From Acidobacteriota bacterium (GTDB lineage Bacteria; Acidobacteriota; Thermoanaerobaculia; Multivoradales; JAHEKO01): 36,149 nucleotides of DNA. Location of the stretch: assembly GCA_030597375.1 (NCBI GenBank), contig JAUVRX010000004.1, positions 1-36,149 of the forward strand, written 5' to 3'. Both the position numbers and the translations under genes were made by a program. Under the pieces are notes generated by a model. The model ran no database searches, was not told where the DNA came from, and was given only the letters and a program-made list of their open reading frames with translations. Numbering within the stretch: position 1 is the first letter of the stretch; every line of letters begins with the position of its first letter. Shown here piece by piece: positions 30,663 to 36,149 of the stretch.

Positions 30663-32690
30663 TTGCCGAAGACCATTTCGATCCGCCGCAGCCTCCTCAC
30701 CAATCTGGTGGCCATCGTCCTGCTGCTGGGCTCGGCCATCGTCATCATGATGGCGCTCAGAACCCGAAGCGCTGTGATGGGCCTCTCCGGCTCGCTGATT
30801 CAACAGGCCAGTCGGCGCACCGACGTCAAGCTGCGGAGCTTCTTCGAGCCGGTCACCCGACAGGTGGAAGGGCTCAGGGCATGGGGGCGCACCGGGGTCG
30901 TCGATATCGACGACCCCGATCAGCTGCGTCGACTGCTGACACCGCTCTTGGAGGAGATTCCCTGGAGCTCGGCGGTGTTCGTCGCCGACGATCGAGGTCG
31001 CGAGCTCCTGCTACGAGCCAGCGAGGAGGGGTGGACGACCCGAGAGACACGCCGCGATGAGTGGGGAGACAAGGCGCTTGTTCACGAGTGGAACAGGAAC
31101 ACATCGGAACTCACGAGCCGAGAGGAAGCCTTCGAGTACGATCCACGAACCCGACCCTGGTACCAGGACACTGTCCGAGAGCTCGAAGTGGCCGAGCAGC
31201 AGGGCACCTTGCCTGGGGTCCACTGGACCGAGCCCTATCTGTTCTTCAGCACCGGTCGTCCGGGAATCACCGCCTCCGGAGCGTTCAGGAACGCCGGCGG
31301 CGGAATCAGCGTCGTCGGCATGGACATCGCCCTGGCAGAAATCTCCCGATTCACCAGCTCCATCAAGCTGCTCGATGAGGGATCGGTCTTCGTCCTCACC
31401 GAAGACAACCGCCTCATCGGGCTACCTCGAAACCCGAACCGCGAGCTCGAGATGATGGAGATGGAGGAGCTCCTGCTCAAACACCCCGAGGAGCTCGGCA
31501 CCAAGGCAGCCCGCGACGCCTCCGAAAGACTTCTGCGCAGCGCCGACCAGTGGCAGAAGCCCATTCGAATGGTAAGCGAGGGCGAACCCTGGTGGGGCCA
31601 TGTCCATCCCTACCAACTGACGCCGGATCAGCGGCTCCTCATCGGTGTCGCTATCCCTGAGGACGACATCCTGGGCAAGGTCAAGGCCCAGCGGTACTGG
31701 GTGGTCGCCATCACATTGGGCGTGCTGGGACTGGCCGTCTGGCGGGCCGCCAAGATGGCCAAGGGCTACAGCCGGCCGGTAGAGATGCTGGTACAGGAAA
31801 GCGAGCGGATCAGCACTGGTGATCTCGAGCCCGGCCCGCCGATTCGCTCGAGGATCACGGAAGTCAGGCAACTGGCAGTGGCCCACGATCACATGCGAGA
31901 GGGTCTGAAGACGAAGCTGAAACTCGAGCACGACTTGCAGCTGGCTCGCCAGATTCAGGAGAGCGCGCTGCCCGAGACGCTGCCGGAGATCGCCGGCTTC
32001 GATCTGAGTGCCTGGAGCCAGCCAGCGGACGAAACCGGCGGAGACAGCTACGACGTCATCGGCCTGAAGGACGCTGCGGACGGTTCCTTCACCCTGACCG
32101 AGGGAGTCGCCGAGCGCGCCCTACTGCTGCTAGCTGACGCCACAGGACACGGAATCGGCCCGGCCCTCTCGGTGATGCAGCTCCGCGCCATGATCCGCAT
32201 GGCCGTTCGCGTCGGTGCCGATCTGTCGGGGATCGCCGCCAAGATCAACCAACAACTTCATGCGGACCTGCCGCAGGAACGTTTCATCACCGCCTGGATC
32301 GGACTTCTCGACGGCCCGAGTCGGACGTTGACCCCGTTCAGTGCCGGTCAGGCCCCACTGCTCCACTATGTCGCGGCCGAGGACAGCTGCCGGGTGCTGG
32401 ACTCGAACGCCATTCCCTTCGGCCTCTTCCCGGTCATGAAGGTCGCGATACCGCCGCCCATCTCCCTGGCCCCTGGAGACCTCTACGCGGTTCTCTCGGA
32501 TGGCTTCTTCGAAGCCAAGGACCCCGTGGGCAAGGAGTTTGGAACCGCCAGGGTGATCGAGGTCATTCGCCGCCATCGGCAGGACTCGGCAGTAGAGATC
32601 CTGCAGCGGATTCGCTCGGCTACAGAGGAGTTCACCAAGGGTGCTCCACTGGACGACGATCGAACCCTCATCATCATCAAGCGCAATTAG
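30663..32690 (+). CDS. Membrane dCache-HAMP-SpoIIE protein phosphatase
   Basis: A 675-residue signalling protein. The start is a TTG at 30663 with AGGAG 7 bases upstream. Helix 1 (10-32) is followed by an extracytoplasmic dCache-like sensor (about 40-335) containing DPRTRPWYQDTV, a motif common in double Cache ligand-binding domains. Helix 2 spans about 345-362, then a HAMP linker (363-416). The C-terminal PP2C/SpoIIE domain (about 425-675) has D461 in ETGGDSYDV, D492 in LLLADATGHGIGPA and VLSDGFFEAKD, as in RsbU/RsbP-type phosphatases that dephosphorylate an anti-anti-sigma factor. No STAS or RsbW gene is nearby, so the partner is elsewhere. It would convert a small-molecule signal into a sigma-factor or partner switch. 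Confidence 0.9.
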   Translation: MPKTISIRRSLLTNLVAIVLLLGSAIVIMMALRTRSAVMGLSGSLIQQASRRTDVKLRSFFEPVTRQVEGLRAWGRTGVVDIDDPDQLRRLLTPLLEEIPWSSAVFVADDRGRELLLRASEEGWTTRETRRDEWGDKALVHEWNRNTSELTSREEAFEYDPRTRPWYQDTVRELEVAEQQGTLPGVHWTEPYLFFSTGRPGITASGAFRNAGGGISVVGMDIALAEISRFTSSIKLLDEGSVFVLTEDNRLIGLPRNPNRELEMMEMEELLLKHPEELGTKAARDASERLLRSADQWQKPIRMVSEGEPWWGHVHPYQLTPDQRLLIGVAIPEDDILGKVKAQRYWVVAITLGVLGLAVWRAAKMAKGYSRPVEMLVQESERISTGDLEPGPPIRSRITEVRQLAVAHDHMREGLKTKLKLEHDLQLARQIQESALPETLPEIAGFDLSAWSQPADETGGDSYDVIGLKDAADGSFTLTEGVAERALLLLADATGHGIGPALSVMQLRAMIRMAVRVGADLSGIAAKINQQLHADLPQERFITAWIGLLDGPSRTLTPFSAGQAPLLHYVAAEDSCRVLDSNAIPFGLFPVMKVAIPPPISLAPGDLYAVLSDGFFEAKDPVGKEFGTARVIEVIRRHRQDSAVEILQRIRSATEEFTKGAPLDDDRTLIIIKRN

Positions 32691-32692
32691 CG

Positions 32693-32723
32693 GCCCCAGT
32701 CCCAAAGCTCTTCGGGCTGGGGC
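32693..32723 (+). terminator. Hairpin at the end of the SpoIIE phosphatase gene
   Basis: GCCCCAG (32693-32699) pairs with CTGGGGC (32717-32723), extended by CCC/GGG across a bulged T. It begins 3 bases after the stop at 32690. There is no T-tract; purine-rich tandem repeats follow instead, so it may act only as a weak terminator or 3' stem. Confidence 0.45.
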
Positions 32724-32769
32724 GTAAGGGCGTGAGGGCGTGAGGGCCTGAGGGCCTGAGGGCCTGAGG
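32722..32769 (+). repeat. Tandem 8-base repeats, GCGTGAGG/GCCTGAGG
   Basis: Six head-to-tail 8-base units are visible: GCGTAAGG, two GCGTGAGG, then three identical GCCTGAGG. They sit in the gap between the two convergent genes that end at 32690 and 32885. Short tandem arrays of this kind change length by replication slippage. The array is outside coding sequence, so any effect would be on transcript 3' ends. Confidence 0.85.
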
Positions 32770-32884
32770 GATTGTGATCCGGGCCCTGGGTCGAGGACAC
32801 TCAGCCTGCGCTGAGAATCCGAACCGCCTCGGTCATGGGGATCCCGAGAACCCGGGGCACAAACGGTCTGGGCCGTACCTGGAT

Positions 32885-33706
32885 TCAGATTCGACGGTGA
32901 TCGCTCACCGGGATGGCTCGTCGAACGCGTTGGACCACCCCCAGGTCGATCTCCGCCAGGGCGAGCCCGGGACCGTCGGCCGCCATGGCCACCACATGCC
33001 CCCAGGGATCGAGGATCATTGCGTGGCCATAGCTTTCCCTCAAGCCCGCATCGTCGTGCTTGCCACACTGCGCCGGGGCCAGGACCCAGCATTGGTTCTC
33101 GATGGCCCGCGCCCGCAGCAGCGGCTGCCAGTGGTCCCTTCCGGTGGTGAGTGTAAAGGCCGAGGGTACCGTCAAGATCTCGGCCCCATCGTCCCTCAGA
33201 CGCTGGTACAGGCCCGGAAAGCGCAGGTCGTAGCAGATGCTCAGACCCACTCTGCCGAGGTCGGTATCGACCACCACGGCTCTCTCGCCGGCCTCTACCG
33301 TTGCCGACTCCTGGAATCGGACCTGGCGCGAGACGTCGACATCGAAAAGATGGATCTTGCGATACACCGCCAGGCGTTCGCCACCGGGTGAAAACAGCAC
33401 CGAGGTGTTGTGACATAGCGCCGGGTCTGCCGCCTTTTCATTGAACGATCCCAGCAGCAGGAAGATCTCGAGCTCCCTGGCCAGCTCGGAGAAACGAGTA
33501 CAGGTCGGCCCGTCCACCCTCTCGGCCCTCAGCACCTTTTCCTCGTGGGGCCCCAGGAAATTGGTGTTCTCCGGAGTCGCCACCAGTCGAGCGCCGTAGC
33601 CAGCGGCGCGACGGACCCGCTCTTCGGCCTGCCGCCAGTTCGCCTCTTCGTCAGAGGTACTGTTCAGTTGGACGACCGCAGCCAGAAACATCGCTAGATT
33701 ATCCAT
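32885..33706 (-). CDS. Nit1-type carbon-nitrogen hydrolase
   Basis: A 273-residue nitrilase-superfamily amidase. The Glu-Lys-Cys triad is E46 in ATPENTNF, K117 in YRKIHLFDV and C158 in SICYDLRFPGLY. The YRKIHLFDV and CYDLRFPGLY wording is typical of Nit1/deaminated-glutathione amidase and related omega-amidases. It probably repairs or recycles a short amide. ATG 33706 is chosen; MFLAAVVQL at 33691 is an equally plausible start, because the family usually begins close to that strand. It is divergent from the sortase gene, separated by tandem repeats and a candidate promoter. Confidence 0.88.
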   Translation of the reverse strand: MDNLAMFLAAVVQLNSTSDEEANWRQAEERVRRAAGYGARLVATPENTNFLGPHEEKVLRAERVDGPTCTRFSELARELEIFLLLGSFNEKAADPALCHNTSVLFSPGGERLAVYRKIHLFDVDVSRQVRFQESATVEAGERAVVVDTDLGRVGLSICYDLRFPGLYQRLRDDGAEILTVPSAFTLTTGRDHWQPLLRARAIENQCWVLAPAQCGKHDDAGLRESYGHAMILDPWGHVVAMAADGPGLALAEIDLGVVQRVRRAIPVSDHRRI

Positions 33707-33718
33707 CACTCGCCGCTC

Positions 33719-33750
33719 TTTGTCTCACAGCTTGTTTGTCTCACGGCTTG
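33719..33750. repeat. Tandem direct repeat in the nit/sortase divergent region
   Basis: Two adjoining 16-base copies, TTTGTCTCACAGCTTG and TTTGTCTCACGGCTTG, differ at one position. They lie between the Nit1 and sortase starts. The second copy contributes TTGACG, a possible -35 box (33748-33753). Tandem copies at this spacing could bind a regulator as direct half-sites. Confidence 0.75.
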
Positions 33751-33778
33751 ACGGGCCGACCGGCACCTTGGATAGACT
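33748..33778 (+). promoter_or_regulatory. Candidate sortase promoter
   Basis: TTGACG (33748-33753) is followed after 17 bases by GATAGA, or after 19 by TAGACT, a moderate sigma-70-like pair. It lies about 35-60 bases upstream of the sortase start at 33814. The match is only partial. Confidence 0.3.
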
Positions 33779-33813
33779 CCGTCAACCAGCCTCCACTGTA
33801 GCGGATCGAATTC

Positions 33814-34566
33814 ATGAATTGGAGAACCATCGCTGAACGCTCTGCCTGGACGATCGGCATCTCTCTAGTGTTGATCTGGATCGGCTTCTGGATCCATGGC
33901 AGGGTTGGCAGCCGGTCCAGCATCGAGGACTTCGAGCAGGCGCGGGCCACCCTGCCGGCAGCCGAGGACTCCCCCCCGCAACCTCGGGAGGCCCAGCCTC
34001 AGCCCTCGCCTGCCGACCTACCGGCGAGTCCCCCCATCGAGCCCCGCAAGCTGCCGACCGATCTTCCTGTGGACTACAGCCTCTGGGATGAGGGTCGAAT
34101 CAGGGAATACGAGGAGAGCCTGGAGCACGATTTCGGCCTGCCTCTGGCCATTCTCAGGATTCCGAAGATCGATCTGCAGGTGCCCCTACTCGAGGGCACT
34201 GATGATCTGGCACTCAACCGGGGAGTCGGCAGAATCATCGGGACGGCACGCCCGGGTGAGCTCGGTAACCTGGGCATCGCGGGTCATCGCGACGGATTCT
34301 TCCGCGGTCTCAAGGAACTGGGTCAGGGCGATACCATCGAGCTCGACACCCTCACCGCGACCGACATCTATCGGATCGACGAGATCACCATCGTCACACC
34401 CCAGGACGTTCAAGTGCTGGAGCACCAGGCCGTGCCGACCCTGACGCTGGTGACCTGCTATCCGTTCTATTTCGTCGGCCATGCGCCCAAGCGTTACATC
34501 GTCAGTGCAACCCTGGTGGAATCTGATAGCGTTAGTGCTTCAAGTGCGGATACGGCCTCCCAGTGA
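33814..34566 (+). CDS. Sortase (class D/GN-like cysteine transpeptidase)
   Basis: A 250-residue protein with one N-terminal membrane helix (about 11-29), a Pro-rich linker (48-80) and the sortase barrel (about 110-236). The catalytic residues are complete: H158 in GIAGHRDGFF, C215 in LTLVTCYPFYFVG, and R227 in APKRYIV. Sortases cleave an LPxTG-type signal and join the protein to an amine on the cell surface. The catalytic wording TLVTCYPF is seen in class D and Gram-negative-type sortases. The next gene, 84 bases downstream, encodes a protein ending in LPSTG plus a membrane helix and basic tail. That is very likely its substrate. Its presence beside diderm envelope genes is unusual. Confidence 0.9.
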   Translation: MNWRTIAERSAWTIGISLVLIWIGFWIHGRVGSRSSIEDFEQARATLPAAEDSPPQPREAQPQPSPADLPASPPIEPRKLPTDLPVDYSLWDEGRIREYEESLEHDFGLPLAILRIPKIDLQVPLLEGTDDLALNRGVGRIIGTARPGELGNLGIAGHRDGFFRGLKELGQGDTIELDTLTATDIYRIDEITIVTPQDVQVLEHQAVPTLTLVTCYPFYFVGHAPKRYIVSATLVESDSVSASSADTASQ

Positions 34567-34594
34567 GGAGGTGGAGAGGACGGTTCAGGATCGT

Positions 34595-34608
34595 ACGCCT
34601 TCGGGCGT
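34595..34608 (+). other. UUCG-tetraloop hairpin between sortase and substrate genes
   Basis: ACGCC-TTCG-GGCGT forms a 5-base-pair stem with a very stable C(UUCG)G loop. It lies midway between the sortase stop and the LPSTG gene start, with no T-tract after it. It could set the expression ratio of the two genes or protect the downstream message. Confidence 0.4.
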
Positions 34609-34650
34609 TGCTCAGCCGTTGAAACAGAAGGCAAACGAAAGGAGAGACGA

Positions 34651-35178
34651 ATGAAAGCTAGACACATGCTGATGCTGGCCGTCGGCTTCGCCCTGATCCT
34701 CGGGATCGCCGGGCAAGTCCAGGCTCAGGAGGAAGGAACCAAGGTGGAGATCGGTGAAGGACGGGTGATGCATCGCTCGGGCAATACCCTGATCGTGGAT
34801 GTCGCCAAGGGCACGCACCTCGGAATCCAGAGGTTCGACTTGAGCAAGGTCAAGCACCTGACGTTCTACAAGTATGGCAAGGAGATCCAGCCCCAGGACC
34901 TCAAGAAGGACGACATGGTCACCGCGTATGCGGACAGCGCAGCAGCACCGCCTGTCACGATTACGATGAGCGAGGTGGTGGAGCTCCAAGCCGCTCCGGC
35001 ACCGGCACCTGCACCAGCACCTGCACCAGCGCCGGCACCAGCTGCCCGACCGACTCCGGCCCCGGCACCTGCACCAGCGGCACTGCCCTCGACCGGCAGC
35101 CAGCTGCCGCTGCTTCTGGTCCTGGCCGTCGCTTTCCTGGCCATCGGCCTCACACTGACGGTGATCCGCAGATTCTAG
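34651..35178 (+). CDS. LPSTG-anchored secreted protein, probable sortase substrate
   Basis: A 175-residue protein. Its signal peptide (residues 1-25, ending QVQA) is followed by a small folded region (26-110) with alternating beta pattern (VEIGEGRVMHRSGNTLIVDV, FYKYGKEIQPQDL). A Pro-Ala repeat linker (114-144) comes next. The C-terminus is a textbook cell-wall sorting signal: LPSTG (145-149), a hydrophobic helix and the basic tail RRF. AAGGAGAG supports the start. The folded part resembles secreted proteins of unknown role and I recognise no enzymatic motif. It ends 42 bases before a strong terminator. It should be cleaved between Thr148 and Gly149 by the adjacent sortase. Confidence 0.88.
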   Translation: MKARHMLMLAVGFALILGIAGQVQAQEEGTKVEIGEGRVMHRSGNTLIVDVAKGTHLGIQRFDLSKVKHLTFYKYGKEIQPQDLKKDDMVTAYADSAAAPPVTITMSEVVELQAAPAPAPAPAPAPAPAPAARPTPAPAPAPAALPSTGSQLPLLLVLAVAFLAIGLTLTVIRRF

Positions 35179-35199
35179 GGTTCCCTACCAGAACCATTC

Positions 35200-35217
35200 C
35201 CGGCAGGATCCTGCCGG
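35200..35217. repeat. 18-base perfect palindrome
   Basis: CCGGCAGGATCCTGCCGG is self-complementary over 18 bases, just after the LPSTG gene and before the terminator stem. GAACC (35191-35195) and GGTTC (35216-35220) offer an alternative outer pairing. It may be a second folding element of the 3' end. Confidence 0.7.
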
Positions 35218-35220
35218 TTC

Positions 35221-35247
35221 AGGCCGCGCCAACAGCGCGGCCTTTTT
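35221..35247 (+). terminator. Rho-independent terminator of the sortase/LPSTG unit
   Basis: AGGCCGCGC (35221-35229) pairs perfectly with GCGCGGCCT (35235-35243) around the loop CAACA, followed by TTTTT then CTT. It is the clearest intrinsic terminator in the window and is oriented for the plus strand, ending the sortase/LPSTG transcript. It separates it from the convergent DUF481 gene, which stops at 35267. Confidence 0.92.
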
Positions 35248-35266
35248 CTTGGTCGCGTCGACGACG

Positions 35267-36149
35267 TCAGAAGTTGACGACCAGCGAGGTTCTGAAGATG
35301 GTATCCAGCTTCTCCTTGTGAATCTGCACTTCACCGATCTCGACCTTGAGTCCGGTCTCTCGATCGATCGCGTAGAGGGTGACATCCTGAAGGCCGGGGA
35401 TACTGTTGTAGAGCCACTGCAAGCTCACCTTGAGCGCCAGGTGACTGTTGATGGCAACAGAGATGGAGTTGACCATGTCCGAGTAGTAGTCGGAGGTGTC
35501 CTCCAGGCTATCGGTGATGTTCCAGAGGTTGCGGTAGGTCGTGACCTTTCCCCACTGGTTCTCGTACTCCCAGCCAAACCGGAAGCCGATGAACGAATCG
35601 TCCTTCTCCGGATCTGGGGTTTCGTCTTCGCGATCCGTGTAGCTGAGGCCATAGGTCGTCGAGAACTTCAGGTCCTCGCGATCCCACCAGATGTTTCCCA
35701 CACCGGCGAAGCCGACAAATCGATTGAGGATGCCGGCGTCCTTGTTGCGCTCCCAGCTGGCACCGACGTTCCAGAAGAAGCGCTCTGTGATGTTTCGATC
35801 GTATCGATTCTCGATGAAATAGCGCTCGACATCGGGACTCTTGCTCGGGAAGATGACATTGACTTCACCGTCGGGATCATCGATATAGAAGAAGGCGAAT
35901 GGATCGTCCGAGGTGTTCGAGCGCACGCCGTCTACCAGGAACGAATAGCGTGCGTTGGACCAGACGCGCCGAAGGAGGTTGTTGAAACCGAGGGTCTCGG
36001 TGCTCGAGTTGCCATCGGTTACGACCAGGCTCAGGTCGGTGGAGTTGGTCCATCCCAACTTCTCTTCTTCCTCCTCCTCTTCCTGAGCCCACGAGGGCGT
36101 CGAAACAAGACCGACAAGCAGAGCGAGGCAAACGGGCAGAAAGTACTTC
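35267..36149 (-). CDS. DUF481-type outer-membrane beta-barrel protein (5' end cut off)
   Basis: The reading frame runs to the right edge; its start codon lies beyond it. Visible codons first read KYFLPVCLALLVGLVS, then TPSWAQ, which is a signal peptide with cleavage after Ala, followed by seven glutamates. The mature part shows alternating strands with aromatic girdles (FAFFYIDDPDGEVNV, ERYFIENRYDRNITERFFW, GDREDLK/TYGLSYTDRED) and ends in SLVVNF, with the terminal Phe of outer-membrane barrels. This fits the DUF481/YdiY family, an outer-membrane barrel of uncertain role. A shorter start at a TTG (36058) would drop the signal peptide and is rejected. Confidence 0.82.
   Translation of the reverse strand, partial: KYFLPVCLALLVGLVSTPSWAQEEEEEEEKLGWTNSTDLSLVVTDGNSSTETLGFNNLLRRVWSNARYSFLVDGVRSNTSDDPFAFFYIDDPDGEVNVIFPSKSPDVERYFIENRYDRNITERFFWNVGASWERNKDAGILNRFVGFAGVGNIWWDREDLKFSTTYGLSYTDREDETPDPEKDDSFIGFRFGWEYENQWGKVTTYRNLWNITDSLEDTSDYYSDMVNSISVAINSHLALKVSLQWLYNSIPGLQDVTLYAIDRETGLKVEIGEVQIHKEKLDTIFRTSLVVNF

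Noticed and set aside
32130-33416. A 428-codon minus-strand frame across the SpoIIE phosphatase and nit genes
   Set aside because: It is antisense to the PP2C domain and overlaps the Nit1 gene in another frame. Composition (Gly/Arg/Pro-rich) is not protein-like.
34981-35080. GC-rich repeat that could be a mobile or CRISPR-like repeat
   Set aside because: It encodes the Pro-Ala linker of the LPSTG protein (codon-level repeat of GCACCTGCACCA) and there are no spacers.
35267-36058. Treating the DUF481 gene as complete, starting at TTG 36058
   Set aside because: The frame stays open to the edge and encodes a signal peptide upstream of that codon, so the true start is outside the window.

Overview
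The window is a GC-rich bacterial chromosome segment with about 34 closely packed protein genes, mostly metabolic and envelope genes. I see no rRNA, tRNA, insertion sequence, prophage or CRISPR array. Signs of a diderm (Gram-negative) cell are an OmpH/Skp periplasmic chaperone, a DUF481-type beta-barrel protein ending in Phe, a TonB C-terminal domain and an ETF:quinone-oxidoreductase-like membrane protein. Together with a tricorn-type protease, a DUF4388 protein, PilZ and SpoIIE-type phosphatase signalling, this suggests Acidobacteriota or a deltaproteobacterium-like lineage. That assignment is an inference and no marker gene here fixes it.

Layout. 1-3.5 kb: 5' end of a tricorn-like protease (minus), a small four-helix membrane protein (plus), a small Myb/HTH-like protein (minus) and a FadF/HdrD-like Fe-S membrane oxidoreductase (minus). 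3.7-7.5 kb: a minus-strand metal ABC operon (ATPase, permease, an inserted exonuclease/phosphatase-fold exported protein, substrate-binding protein). 7.6-10.3 kb: aldehyde dehydrogenase followed by an acyl/thioester-reductase-type SDR (minus). 10.7-13.6 kb: a plus-strand mini fatty-acid-synthase operon (ACP, FabB-like ketosynthase, FabZ-like dehydratase, metallophosphoesterase), divergent from the aldehyde genes. 13.7-18 kb: a BoxD/PaaZ-type aldehyde dehydrogenase, a double PilZ protein and, divergently, a DUF4388-TonB fusion.

17.8-22.6 kb: a minus-strand run of flavin reductase, M20 carboxypeptidase, NupC-type nucleoside transporter, Atl (alkyltransferase-like) protein and TauE/SafE permease. 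22.7-28.8 kb: an M14 carboxypeptidase (plus), then on minus an MFS exporter, OmpH chaperone, HAD hydrolase, SspB ClpXP adaptor and a NUDIX-metallo-beta-lactamase fusion. A long near-perfect hairpin lies between ompH and the MFS gene. 29-32.7 kb (plus): DUF4442 hotdog protein, class I aminotransferase and a dCache-HAMP-SpoIIE phosphatase. 32.9-36.1 kb: Nit1-like amidase (minus), then a sortase and its probable LPSTG substrate (plus) ending at a strong intrinsic terminator, and a DUF481 outer-membrane protein (minus) that runs off the right edge.

The two most interesting units are the sortase/LPSTG pair, which is unusual for a cell with diderm features, and the divergent ACP-KAS-dehydratase / aldehyde-dehydrogenase-acyl-reductase locus. 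The latter looks like a dedicated acyl or aldehyde pathway rather than housekeeping fatty acid synthesis.
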